DNA of 64,000 nt from Lithospermum erythrorhizon (taxonomy: Eukaryota; Streptophyta; Magnoliopsida; Boraginales; Boraginaceae), in the NCBI GenBank assembly GCA_019722365.1, contig JADFUC010000481.1, positions 24,783 through 88,782 of the forward strand. Direction: 5' to 3'. Below are positions 23,186-35,439 of the stretch, piece by piece. Numbering within the stretch: the first letter of the stretch is position 1; the number at the start of each line of letters is the position of its first letter. The translations under genes were made by a program, and so were the position numbers. The notes beneath the pieces are model-generated. The model searched no databases. It saw nothing but the letters and a program-made list of their open reading frames with translations, and was not told the DNA's origin.

Positions 23186-23439
23186 AAAATATTTATCCTT
23201 ACTTTACTTTTTTATCAATGAATTCTCAGTTTGTACAATGATGTGGAGTAGTATAAAAAAAAGTTAGGAAGGGCTACTGAGTGTATCGGCTGTTATTATG
23301 TTAATGATTCTAATGAAAATATGATGAGCCATTTGTATTAAAAGCATCTGCATCAGCATCTCTTAAAATCTAAAATAGAAGTTGAAATTATTAAAAATGA
23401 AAAAATTGGTACTTTTCAATTTCACTAAAATAATTTATC

Positions 23440-23904
23440 GAAATGGTCCCATTATGTATAATCCTGGTACAGTTTGATCATCGATAGTGACAACATAACA
23501 AAATAGTCAAAGTAATTATCAGGCGGGTGACAATTTGGTCCCAATAATTAACTGGACCGTGATTAACTAACGGTCAATAAGTATATGACAATTTGGGGTC
23601 AAATTTCAAATAAATTAAGGCGTGGGCAAATTATAATAATATTCAAAATTCTATAAAAAGATTTTTGAGGTGAATTTGAATATGAAAAAGATAGGGGTTT
23701 AATTTATTTGTCTTTAAATATTCATAAATAATTTAACCCCCCTATCTCTAAATACTCTTGAGAACTCTCGCCTGTGATCTTGCTGTATTTGGTCTTGTAT
23801 GTTACTTGTAGCGTTAAATGCATGCTCTACTTTCGAATCGCTAAGCATTTAAGTATATATCTTTCTACGAAAATACTTAGTTTTAGAAAGTAATGTGTTT
23901 AAGA

Positions 23905-23985
<81 letters not shown>

Positions 23986-25140
23986 TCATCTGCTTGTTGA
24001 GTATATCTTCGAATCGAAGCATTTAATAGTGTTAGCGTATAGTGTGTGTGTTGCAGGAGAGCAAATATCCATACAACGCCTTTCTTCTCCGATGCAAGAA
24101 TCTACCACCACAACCAAATCTGTCACACACAACCATTCCAGCTCCACCGTATTGAAATTCAGCGCCACCTCTGCCCCAAAAGTTTGAATTCCCCAACATC
24201 CACCACAACCAACAAAAGCAAAGTAGTATAATTATTTGTAGTGATTGCACGAAGAGATCGAGTAGGGGATATGTTTGGTTCAATGAAGAGTTGTGTATTG
24301 GATCAATTATTGGGGAGTACCAGATAGTTCTGTTTGTTTGATTATTGTTTGTGATTGTGGGAAAAGATCGCTATGGGGGCGATTGGGAATGCAGCAACGT
24401 TTCCACCATTTTGTACGGTCAAAGTTCAACAGGTATAACAAATGGTTAAAAGTGGACAATTTTTGTGGGATGAAGGGAGTATTTGATAAGTGACATACTT
24501 CCTCATTCTTTTAATGCATTATTTTGTTGGGTTCTAGATATAGACTGCTTTTCTGGTTTCATTGGTGACTTTTAAGGCATATGTTTGGATCTGTAAAATA
24601 GATGTTCATGGATGGTATTTTAGACAGAGTTTTCAGGGGAGATTATGCAACTAGAGAAGTTTACAAGGAAGGAATAAAGGACATAGCTCTTTCTGTTGTT
24701 ACTTTGCGTTATGAATTCATGAGTTTTATCTGATTAATTCAGGAAATAAGTGAACCCTCAAGTGTACAATAGTTTTGAAATAAAATTATACCAATTTGAG
24801 TTAATAGATTGTCCATTTGAAGATGGCTGAGATTGGAGGTAGGGGGGACACAAGTTTTCTGATGCTTTAATTCAGTGATGGGGATTGAGGAAGAAGATGG
24901 TTGGGGTGCCAGGTAGGGTGGGTTAGCGGCTTGGGGGATGGTGGTGGGAGCAATTAATGTGTTAAGTTATTTGAAATTTCCTAAAATATCATACACTTGA
25001 ACATTGACCGTTAGTCAATCACGGTCGAGTTAGTTTAGGAACCACATTGTCACTCGCCTGTTAATTATAGCGACTATTTTGTTATGTTATTACTATTGGG
25101 GACCAAACTGCACCAGGGTTATATTTACTGGGATCATTTC
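23440..25140. mobile_element. Long-TIR DNA element of unassigned superfamily, 1.7 kb
   Basis: The left arm (23440-23618) and right arm (24961-25140) are inverted copies. GAAATGGTCCC at the left end pairs with GGGATCATTTC at the right end. CCTGGTACAGTTTG pairs with CAAACTGCACCAGG. ACATAACAAAATAGTC pairs with GACTATTTTGTTATGT. CTAACGGTCAAT pairs with ATTGACCGTTAG. No clear target duplication is seen (TAATTTATC on the left, AGCAATTTC on the right). The interior has no transposase and contains a long (AT)n tract and one unit of the 9.1-kb tandem array. Long TIRs suggest a MULE-like origin, but this is inference. Confidence 0.7.
23908..23982. repeat. (AT)n microsatellite, about 75 bp
   Basis: A nearly pure AT dinucleotide run. 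It is preceded by GAAAATACTTAGTTTTAGAAAG (the unit of the 9.1-kb array) and flanked by TTCGAATCGCTAAGCATTTAA upstream (23833 onward) and TTCGAATCGAAGCATTTAA downstream (24008 onward), an imperfect direct repeat. Confidence 0.9.
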
Positions 25141-25548
25141 AGCAATTTCCTCGCTAAAGAACATACATACAAAACATATCTTATTGTTAAAAAGTAGTGA
25201 TTTAGAATGAATTTTAAGAAAATTTAAGTTAAGTTGATGCAAATGCTCTAAGAGCATGTGCATAAGCTCCCTTAATTTTTTTTTAAAGTACACTCAAAAT
25301 CATCACTTTTATTATTTTAGGGGTTAGCTTTTTTTGTATGTAATTTAACAGTTTTCTTATTATTCACCCACAATATAAAAATCGTGTATTTCAAGATTTT
25401 CATTAATGTAAGAAAAGGTCAAATATGAGAAAAATATTATAGGGCTTAGTACAAATTTGGGGTGTGTGCAATTTTTTTAGGGGCTCAAGTTATTTTAGGG
25501 GAGCTGAAAAAATATCATTTTATCCATTTTTAATTTTTTTTTTCATCT
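25141..25548. other. AT-rich spacer, no supported feature
   Basis: This stretch lies between the long-TIR element and the CACTA-derived block. It holds short frames without homology (25093-25293 minus is incidental) and no inverted or tandem repeat that I can define. Confidence 0.4.
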
Positions 25549-25959
25549 CACATCGCTAAGAATGCAGGGGCAAAAGAGCGGGGTAAATCACAGACTCAAA
25601 TTTAGTCGGGTTGGTCATTTGAGTGGGAGAAACTTCTTAGAATAGTCGGAATTGAGAACTTTAGATAGGTCGGTTTGGAGGCCGGTATAGAGTGCAGGAT
25701 GGAAAAAAAATTTAAAAAGAAAATCAAAATATAAAATAAAATATGTGCATTTCATCTTATTTCCGATGTTTGATATACTTGAATTTTAGATACGGTTTAG
25801 CGTCGGCTTATTTTAATATCTTAATTGATAAAAATAATTACAAAGTTAAAATATAAGCTTGATTCACTTCGGAAGTCATTTAGTAAATAATTATAAAATA
25901 AAAACTATCCGTCTCCTTCGGTCTATTTTTAAAATTAGTTATTTAATTAACAACTTGAC

Positions 25960-26170
25960 CCCCACTTTGTGATTATTACCGCCCACTCCATGCTTGAATT
26001 GAAGGCGAACCGCCCGTTTTCCCCATGTAGATGAAATCGTAGGCCGCCCGACCGCCTGCGAAATCGACCCGCCGCTTTGCCCAGCACACAATCGGCCAGA
26101 GCCTTTGCCCCGAAATCGACCCGCCACCCTTTGACGGCGACCATACACGCCCAAACGATCGACAAGCTAG
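25960..26170. repeat. GC-rich segment with CGAAATCGACCCGCC repeats
   Basis: CGAAATCGACCCGCC occurs twice (about 26057 and 26111), with related GCCCGACCGCC nearby, in a short GC-rich block. The minus-strand frames here (25939-26165) are by-products of that composition. It is probably leader sequence of the CACTA-derived element. Confidence 0.4.
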
Positions 26171-26199
26171 GCGATCAGCAACCCGCTTTGATTAAGGTT

Positions 26200-26945
26200 A
26201 GATTCTACATTACATTAGTCAAAATTGTTAATTTGTTAAATAGTTAATTTAAATTTACTTGATAGTTAATTTAAATTTAGTTTAAGTTAATTTGTATAGT
26301 TTAATTGAATAATTTCATATGTTAAATAGTTAAATTCTTATGTTAAACCGTATTGTTAAATTAATTTGTAAAGTTAATTTCATATGTTAAATAATTTGTA
26401 AAGTTAATTTCATTAATTGTATAGTTAATTTCATATGTTAAATAGTTAATTTCATTAGTTAAAGTTAATTTGTATAGTTAATTTCATTAGTATAGTTAAT
26501 TAGTTAAAGTTAATTTCATTAGTTAATTTCATTTGTATAGTTGATTAGTTAATTTCATTAGTTAATTTCATTTGTATAGTTAATTAGTTAAAGTTAATTT
26601 CATTAGTATAGTTAAATAGTTAATTTCATTAGTTAAAGTTAAATAGTTAATTTCATATGTTGAATGGTTGATTAATTGAATAGTTGAATTGTTGAATAGT
26701 TGAATTGTTGAATAGTTAAATAGTTGAATTGTTGTCGTTTGAATTGTTGTGAATAGTTTATATATGTTGTGAATAGTTGTTAGTTGTTAGTTGTTAGTTG
26801 TGAATAGTTGTTAATTGTTATTTATGAATAAATTTGTGACTTGTTAGTTATTGAATAGTTTATATATGTTGTGAATAGTTGGCTGGTACTTGTGAATAGT
26901 TGTTAATTGTTAGTTGTGAATGGTTTGAATAGTTAAAATATTTCT
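26200..26945. repeat. AT-rich minisatellite, TTAATTTCATTAGTTAAAG and GTTGTGAATAGTT types
   Basis: The first part repeats variants of GTTAATTTCATTAGTTAAAG. The second part changes to GTTGTGAATAGTTGTTA. The same second motif returns at 28290-28740. The array ends just before the ORF1-like exon, so it may be leader or intron sequence in the transposon. Confidence 0.8.
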
Positions 26946-26949
26946 AATT

Positions 26950-29263
26950 TGATTGTACAGATGGTACGTGGTGGTAATAATAAGAAGGGGAAGGAGAAGC
27001 TTGTAGAGAATGATGGGGCAGGCCGACCTCCAAAAAGGCCGAGGACTTCCGGTATTCGTATAGCCGAGCCGGATGACTCCCAGATCACCCATTATAAGGC
27101 GGTCAGGCTCCCCGGTCACGACATCAGTTTGTTACACACGGGGCCTTCGGTTCATCACCGAGACCGGCGACGTTGGGTTGGTAAACCTCTGAGTCTCTTC
27201 ACCCGCCGTTTCGAGGGACTCAGGGGCGTCGCGCGAGCCACGCCATGTCTCGGGAGGCGTTGATGGGGATGATGAGGCGGCAAGGGATCGGGTAAGACAT
27301 TTCCAGTAGCGCCGGTGAGGCGCTGTTGTCTTGCGAGAGATGACCGTCCGCTCGAGATGGTCCCCGTGGGCGAAGTTGGAGTTAGAGATCATTACAATTA
27401 AATGGGAATCCACCCAATATTGTCTAAATTAATTGAAATAGTTATATTTTTATTTATGTTTTCTAACATTTTCACGTTTTACTTTTTACTTTAAAACATC
27501 TCTTGGCCTCGATGTGAGCCAGTTCTTCCGGAGGTGATGATGCGGGTCGATCAGTTCGGCCTCGTACAAATCGTCCGAGATTAGGGGCGACATACGGAGA
27601 TCGTTCAAGTAAGTATTTTTTGCAAAAATTAGAAGTTGTTTAAAATATTTTTGATTAATAGTAGTCTAATTAGATTTTTTGTTTTATTTGTTTTTAAGGA
27701 GAGATATCGATAAGGAATGGGACGTATGGCCGGTACCAGCTAGATATTCGGCGAAGGCGCGAGAAGAAGTGGAGAAGCTTCTAGGCGTCAGCGAAGAGGA
27801 AAGAGCTACCGAGGGTACGGATAGCGAGCCGGAGTTGATTATCGTGATGGCTTAGATGGTGTATCTCAGCGTCCGATTGGGAGAGCGATATCTCCGACAT
27901 TGGGCGTGTGGCGACCCGGCGTCGGATCGCGAGGCAGTGAGTCGAGAATCGGCGGCTCGAAGCGGCCGGGTGGCGAGATAGCCCCGACCTCCGTTAAGGG
28001 GCAAGCAAGCCGTTGAGTCGACGGTTGAAGTTTGAGGTAAGAAAATACTTGTTTTTATTTTGTTTTATTTAATTCAAATATTTGAGTTGAATTCCTAATT
28101 AAAGTTATCCTTATTTGTGTTTCAGGAGAAGAAAACTGGGAAGAAGGGTTCACCACTGGGTATCCTGGTGAAGATGAACAAAGAAGAAGGACAAGGATAC
28201 CCTCGAGGAGACGGGCGAAGTTTACGACCCGAAGTGGGACATGGCATTTGTAAGTATATTAGTTTGTTCATTTTATATATTTTTTGTTTATGGATTAGTT
28301 GTTGTGAATAGTTATTTATAAATAGTTGTGAATAGTTGTTGTTTATGGATTACCATGGTTGTTATTTGTGAATAGTTGTTGTTTATAAAGCCCTTTGTTG
28401 TGAATAGTTGTTATAGTTTGTAAACAGTTTGTTTATATAGTTGTTTATAGTTTGTAAAATGAGTTTGTTTATATAGTTTATATAGTTGTTTATATAGTTG
28501 TTCACGGTTTATATAGTTGTTTATATAGTTGTTATAGGTTTGTGAATAGTTGTTACTTAAGTTATATAGGTGTTATAGTTTATATAGTTGTTATAGTTTA
28601 TATAGTTTGTGAGGAGTAGTTGTTATAGTTTATTACTTAGTTGTTATAGTTTTAACATAGTTTGTGAATATTTGTTATAGTTGTGAATAGTTGTTATAGT
28701 TGTGAATAGTTGTTATCACATTTGTAACTAATTTGTTTATAGTTTATTTGGAGTTCGAGGAAACTCGAGGAAGCGGTTGTCTTTGAGGCAAGCAGAAAGA
28801 AAGAGGCGACAAGAGGATAGAAAGCAGAGCCACTTGCGAGGAGTTGGAAATGTAAAAATTTGGACAAGGAGGAGTTGGAGAAGCTCCAAGGTAGAAAATG
28901 TGTGGAGGCAGATTTGACTGTTGCCTATGTCATGAAGTTAGCGGCCGAGGGCAGCCACTTAGTAGACTCGATGCAAACGGTAGCGCGCCCGATCGTCTAC
29001 AGCGTGGTAGCTTCGGCAGCCATTTGAATTGTTGGCCCGTATGGAGGATACGCGCTCCGCTTCGATTCAGCGCCTCGCCAGCGAAGCATCGGTTCGAGAC
29101 TTGGACACCCCTCGCACGGATTTCCCAGCGTGACCTACCAGATGGGCGACCCGAAGATGATATGGGTGGATTCGTTGGTACATTGTTTAGATTGTGTTGT
29201 GTACATTTTGAATTATTTGAGTTATGTACTTTATTATTGAATTATTGTGTTATATTGCTTTAG
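26950..29263 (+). pseudogene. CACTA ORF1-like remnant, several broken exons
   Basis: The first block starts MVRGGNNKKGKEKLVENDG and is basic (GRPPKRPRTSG). A later block (about 27700-27855) reads WDVWPVPARYSAKAREEVEK followed by LLGVSEEERATEGTDSEPEL. A third (about 28125-28255) reads EKKTGKKGSPLGILVKMN. A fourth lies at about 28860-29180. These have the Lys-rich and acidic character of the non-transposase proteins encoded upstream of TNP2 in plant CACTA elements, but no named domain can be assigned. Frames shift between blocks and there are in-frame stops, so it is not functional. Possible introns contain the GTTGTGAATAGTT minisatellite. Confidence 0.45.
28290..28740. repeat. GTTGTGAATAGTT / TTTATATAGTTGTTATAG minisatellite
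   Basis: Short variants of GTTGTGAATAGTT and TTTATATAGTTGTTATAG fill this stretch. It is the same motif as in 26750-26940, more than 1.3 kb upstream, with ORF1-like exons between. Confidence 0.8.
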
Positions 29264-30119
29264 TATTGTGTTATATATTTTATTATTGAATTATTTATTT
29301 GTGTTTATTGGTTATGTTTAGATGTTGCGGCGGGTTTTGGTTATGCTTGGTGTCTACGTTGCGGAGTTGGAGCGCCATTTTTCATCTAGTTTTTCTCTGA
29401 GTTCGGCCATTTAGGCAGTATGGAGTCGGTTGGAGGCAGGGTGGCCATGAAAAAAATTACCCCGAGATAAAATTGATAAATGGAGGCGGGATGGAGGCGG
29501 GTTATGAAAAATTTACCCGATTTGAGGCCGAGGGAATGGAGGCGAGTGGAAGAAGTAAGAGCGGTATAGAGGTTTGGAGGCAGGGATATATTTAAAAAGT
29601 ACCGCACCGTTTCTTAAAAGTATTGTAACCCCATTCCATCTGAACATATTTATTTAACAAAATCACATTAATTTATTCTATATAGTATATTGATTATGTT
29701 TTAAATGATCATAACTAATCACACGTATTATATATTGGCGTATATTATGTTATAACCATGATCGTAATCCACGTATACTATGATTACATTACATACAAGT
29801 ATGATGTACATTATAAGATTTTGTTCTTCATTAATGAGCATCGCATTAATATAGATGTGAGAGGTTGCAACTAAAGTACTTGACATGTGATATGTCGGGA
29901 AGCCGTAACACTTATCTGCATTGAATGTATACATGTCACTAATTGATATTATTTACAAATATCATGCTCTCCTTTAATATTATTTTCAAATATAATATCT
30001 CAGTAACAATCGTAAATCGAGAGGAAATTGTAAAAACATTAAATATTTGAATAAAATGGAAGCGCGGGATGAGGCGGGCCGTTTCTATCATCTCCCGTTT
30101 CTGTCTCCGTTAAGAGGCG

Positions 30120-30490
30120 GGGATCGGGAGCGGGCCCGTCTGACACCCGACTTCCGTCCAAATGCCATAGGTATTAGTTTAATATTTAAACTTGTGTTAA
30201 ATACCCGACTACATCCGTCTCCTTTTGTATTAGTATAAATATTTTAAACCTTATTTAAATACGGAGCTATCCGAGTCTCCTTTTTATTAGTATAATATTT
30301 AAACCTTAGTTAAATACCCGACTATCGGCGTCTCGCTTGTATTAGTATAATATTTAATTAAATTCCCGACTCCGTCCGTCTCCTTTTGTATTAGTATAAT
30401 ATTTAAACCTTATTAAATTCCCGACTCAATCCGTCTCCTTTGTATTAGTATAATATTTTAAACTTCTTATTTAAATACCGAACTCCGTCC
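30120..30490 (-). repeat. CACTA subterminal tandem repeat, about 62-70 bp unit, five copies
   Basis: Each copy has CCGACTCCGTCCGTCTCC followed by TTTTGTATTAGTATAATATT and TAAACCTTATTTAAATA. Read on the minus strand, the GGAGTCGG core is the same as in the right-hand array at 35440-35900, so the two arrays are inverted, as expected for the two ends of one CACTA element. Confidence 0.7.
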
Positions 30491-31249
30491 ATCAGCAATT
30501 GCTCTATAATAACTTTAAAAAATAGAACTTGATTAGAAGCATATAAATCCACAAAAACACTATCAAAAACACCCCTCATTTAAAAAGCGATCCTCGCCCA
30601 AAAAATCTTGTAAAAATACTATGTCACAATTTAAATTTAGAGATTTAAGCGATTGTTAGTGATATTCTATCAATCGCTAGTTATTAGGGTGAAAAAAGAC
30701 CTAATAATAGATTTCCACTAATTGTTTCAATATTTAGTAACCAATTTTAATTTCTAATACATTTTAGTTACAATGACTTGAGATCGTTCTTGGATGTATA
30801 TTAATGTTAGTTAGCCGGAGTAGATAATAAAGGTTTGGCGATATGAATATATGAGTGGTGTATTGGAATTTATGGATGTTGCTAAAAATCATTAACGGCG
30901 GTGATATTGTCGGGATAGATATACGTGGCGGAGTTGTCAAAATAGAAATTTGTTGGATGAAAGTGAAGTTGAGTTCACGTTTGATTAGTAATGGTTTTTG
31001 TTGAGGGATATTCAGCGTAGATTACATCGTGGTGAGAATTTTGGTCCTCGGTGAGAATGTTGTTTATGATGAAGGGTTCTGAGAATCATTTGCTAATATC
31101 GGGTTTGGAGAATCGATATATACATATGGTTGAAGATGGTTTGAGCTACGTCTTGGTGAGGCGGCCGTTTGAATTGGGGGATCACTGCACCTACAGGGTT
31201 GGAGAACAACCAAATGGAGGAGCAAAAGCATGCAACGACTTGTTGAAGG

Positions 31250-34105
31250 CTGTAAACCAGCCGTTATGGGATGGTTGCACCGAATTTACAAAGTTATCCA
31301 TTGCTACATATTGTAGTTGCTTTGAAGTCGAGTCGCATGAATGTCGCGGGGAATGTTTTTATTGGGTTTCCATAATCCAAAGTTAATATGCGAATAATGG
31401 GAGAAGCATGCCGGATGATTTTTTATGAGACCAGATTGGTAGAGTCCTACATTCTTGCCCAAACAGAAAATACATGCTTGTGTCAATAATTGCATGTTGT
31501 TTTACAAAGAGACCGAAATGTTGGACTCGTGCCATGCTTGTGGGGAGAGTAGATACGAGCCAAGAAAGATGGAGACAGCGTAAAGCGCGTTAGCGAAGGT
31601 TTTGGTATGCCTGGCCCAGGTCACGAGTGTCTTGACGGTTATATATGTCGAGGAAAGCTTATTTCGAGGATATGACGCTGGCACCGTCGGACCTAAGCAG
31701 TCGGATGGATGGCTTCCTTGGCGAGGGATGGTCTTTGCGATGGAAGCACGCTTGATGCAACTTTATATCCATCATTTTTGATGGGGCGAAATGTTCGCAT
31801 CGGTTTGTGTTCTGATGGTTTTAGTCCGTTTGGCAAGTTTGGGCGTCAATATTCTTCTTGGCCAGTGATCATCTGTGTATATAATTTACCACCAGGATTG
31901 TGTATGAAGGAACCATATATGTTCTTATCTCTAATTATACCAGGGCCAAAAAATCCCGGGAGAGATATTGATGTTTTCCTCCGACCTTTGATTGATGAGT
32001 TGAAGGAGTTGTGGAATACGAGGTATTGGGGCACTTCGATCGTCGAGCGAACAAAGAGGCTTCAATAGAGGGTTGCTTTGATGTGGAATGATTAGATTTT
32101 CACCCATATATGGAATGTTATCTGGTGGAGCGCATGGGAGGTTAGAGCTTTGCCCGTATTGTATGGAAGGAAAATCTGGAGCATTCGACTAAGAGAGAAG
32201 GTGAAAACATTGTTGGTTGATTGCCGCGTCCTTTCTTGCCGGTGGGACATCCTTTTAGAATGCAAAATGCCTTTATGAAGGAACACACTTATCCGCACTT
32301 GCACCGAGAAGGCGACTTGATGGAGGCGATATATTTGCGGATGTGTGTGTGTGGAGTTTGGATCACGATGTCTTCGGTAAGGTCAATATTCAGACCACAT
32401 AGATCAAGGTATAATGTTCATACTTAGCTGGTGTAAGAAAATTATATTTTTGGAGTTGAGTTATTGGCCGGCTAAAATGGACCTAACATGAAACTTCATA
32501 CACGAGGAGAGAACACCAATGAGGTGAAAGAATTGTACATACTGTAATGGATGTTCGGGAGAGCGAAGATAATGAGCGATTAGAACTGCATTGAGATTCA
32601 TTGTTCGAGACGAGGAGTTGCGCTATCTGCGGAAATACGTGGGGAGGAAACATAAACTAAAAGCGACTTATACTTTGAACCCGTACAGCGAAGATTTCCG
32701 GGAAATGGTTGTCCACGTCTGATTACAGATGGATCACCGCTTCAAACATTGCAGATGTACAAGAAATGTGAACTTTAGGGACTGAGTCATGATGTTCATA
32801 TTAGTGACCATGATTGCTACTGTAGCACTCCGTGTCTCTTGATCCATATGGGAAACAATCACAGAGTGGTGTTATTTCTTTGTTGTCGGTAATGACTTCT
32901 AAATGTGGAGCGTGTGGAGTACACTTGGGCAATAATATTGTTGAGATAATTTGAATGGAGAAGATATTCCCACGCCCCGTTTTTGATGTAATGGAACACC
33001 TACCGATACATTTGCCATATGAAGCTTTAAATGGTGGTCCGTGCGGTATAGATGGATGTACCACTTTTCGAGTCGTGAGTTTTCAACTTTTTATTATATT
33101 TTGAACTATTTCATATTTACTCATCTAGCCCAGCCTTACAAATATTTGTAGATATTTAGGGGAGTATTGAAGAAGTGAAGTAAAGAGCCAAGGCACGTAT
33201 TGAAGGGACCAATATGCGAGGCATATTTGGTCAAAGAGGTTTTCAAACTTTTTGTTCAATGTACTTGAGGATTAAAACCAACTTAAATCGACCAAGGGCG
33301 CGATGTACGACGGATGGATGACCCAACTCGTTTGTCATTGTTTTAGTTACCCGGGGCGTGCTTGCTTTACAGTGAAGCATAGATATTGGATGGAAGAACT
33401 ATACAACCTTTGCTTTCGTGTGTATATTCTATGCAATACGCTTTGAAGTACATGAAACTCTTGAGTAAGTGTATGTTGGCATTTGATTAATCAATTTTTT
33501 ATATGATATATAATACTTAACTAAGCGTATAACGTTTTTGTTTTAGGATCTACCATGATTGGCTTGATGAGTTGAATCACGATGCGACGGGCGTCTGAGA
33601 ATGGCTGGCCGTTACCAATAATTTCGCCCGAATGGTTTCCAGTATATGCGAATAATATGGACACACACGGACACACGAGAAATTCTTTAAATTTGGAGTT
33701 ACGCACAGGAAATCAAAAGGTATAAAGGGGTACTACATCAGCGGGTACTATTTTGATGCTCCAGACAGGCGTGGTAATAAAAGCACTTACAATAGCGGTG
33801 TTTGTGTTAAGGGTTCATGCTACCAAGATGATGATCATGTTGACTACTATGGTGTCTTAGAGGAGATTTGGGAGTTGTCGTACGGCTTGAGTTACGACAC
33901 AGTCGTCCTCTTCAAATGTTTTTGGTTTGACACAAGCAAGTGGATGCAAGTGCATCCGAAGAATGGAATGGTTCAAATCAAACACAAAAAGCGAGAGGTT
34001 CTAAAGATGACCCGTTTATCTAACATCCCGGACACAACAAAGTATACTATCTCTGTTATGTATCACGCAGTGGAGATCATAGACAGTGGTGTGTCGCAAT
34101 GAAAT
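31250..34105 (+). pseudogene. TNP2-type CACTA transposase remnant (Transposase_21, DUF4218, DUF4216), broken
   Basis: Blocks appear in the usual order of plant TNP2 proteins. PLWDGCTEFTKLS lies near 31261-31300. Then comes KIHACVNNCMLFYKE followed by LDSCHACGESRYEPRK (about 31466-31565), the Cys motif. The transposase core lies at 31790-32030 with IGLCSDGFSPFG, SSWPVIICVYNLPP, CMKEPYMFLSLIIPGPK and DIDVFLRPLIDELKELW. IFLELSYWPAK follows near 32440. A DUF4218-like part lies at about 32930-33300, including ICEAYLVKEV. A DUF4216-like end lies at 33720-34100, including DDDHVDYYGVLEEIWEL. Frameshifts and stops separate the blocks, so the protein cannot be made whole. The role in an active element is excision and reinsertion of CACTA copies. 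Confidence 0.85.
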
Positions 34106-34392
34106 CGAACGCGAGAAGTCGAGTCGATTGGACTCATATGCAAAATGTGGATGTCTCCGCTTTGGATACTGAAGATATCTTCCAAGAAGAACAACAACCT
34201 CCTCCTGTTCCTATTGACCTAATCAATGACGTTGCCGTTGTTGAACCGGGCGTTTTTGTTGTTGTTGAAGATGACAACGATGTGGTATCCGATCATGGAG
34301 ATGGTTCGGATTGCAGTGGACTATCGAGCGTGTTCATGGCGATGATAGGGAAGACAACTCCTCGGAAGGCGATTAATAATCAAATATTTTAA
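34099..34392 (+). pseudogene. Acidic C-terminal extension of the TNP2 remnant
   Basis: A frame following the DUF4216-like block encodes an acidic stretch (DTEDIFQEEQQPPPVPIDL, then Val/Asp/Glu-rich sequence) ending at 34390-34392. TNP2 proteins commonly end in an acidic tail, so it probably belonged to the transposase reading frame, from which it is now separated by a stop. Confidence 0.45.
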
Positions 34393-35439
34393 GTTACAAG
34401 TTTTTTATATAGTAATTTACAACTTTGTATTAAACTTCTGTTAAGGAAATGCACAATGAGTGTACTGGTGTATTTTGTATTTAATGATTCTTGGTATTGT
34501 GTTCAAAAACTGTGATATGTATTTATTATTTCTTCACATTGTGTTTATGACAGGGAGGTTGGTTTAATTTGCAAAACTGTATCTTTTTTTGAATCGGTAT
34601 AGAGTCGGGATAGAGACGGGATGAGACGGGGCTTGAAATAAATGTCTGCACTCTTTTCGAGAATGGAAGCGAGGATTGAGGCAGGTATGAAAAATGGAAA
34701 GCGGTTTTCAACTTCATATTTCCGCTATCTACAAAGTGAGGGAAATTCAAAAAGCTCACTCAAATGGAGTCGGGATGGAGGCGAGATGGAGGCAGGATTC
34801 GGAATCTCACATATATATCTCGCATTATCATCATTCCAACCATTTTTTTCCAAACCCACAACATAATATAATCTTTTTTTTTTATGTTATTACTTTCATT
34901 CCATAATTTTATTGTCTACTAACATTAAATTTGATTTTATTTTGTAGGTGACTTTAAAGAGGTAATTATTAATACTTTATTCACTTTTTTTATTTTGTAT
35001 GTAATTTATATTTGTGAATATATTTGTAATTTATATTTGTTACTTTTGTTGTAGGAAAATACTTTTGCCAAGTTTCAAATAGGTAATTTGGTTTTTTATT
35101 TTAATTTTAGGTTGAATGTTTGATGTTTTATATAAATTAATGTTTGATGTTTATATGAATAAAATGTTTAATACGTTTGATGTTTATATGAATTAATGTT
35201 TGATCTTTATATATGAATATGATGTTTAATATGTATTTGTTCTATGAATTGTTATATTTTTATGTTTGAATCTTTGATGTTTTTATATTTGTTTGTATGA
35301 GTTGGATGAATTGAATCTTTTGATATTTGTTTTATGATTTGGATGGGTTTGTGGTATTGGAAGCCACTGTTCTTGCGTGTCGTTACTGACAGCTTAGCGG
35401 GGTTGCTTTAAAAAAATACGAGAAGGGGGCGTCGGTATG

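Noticed and set aside
25939..26165. Two overlapping minus-strand frames in a GC-rich block
   Set aside because: Stop codons are rare here because of composition, both frames are open at once, and neither peptide has a known domain.
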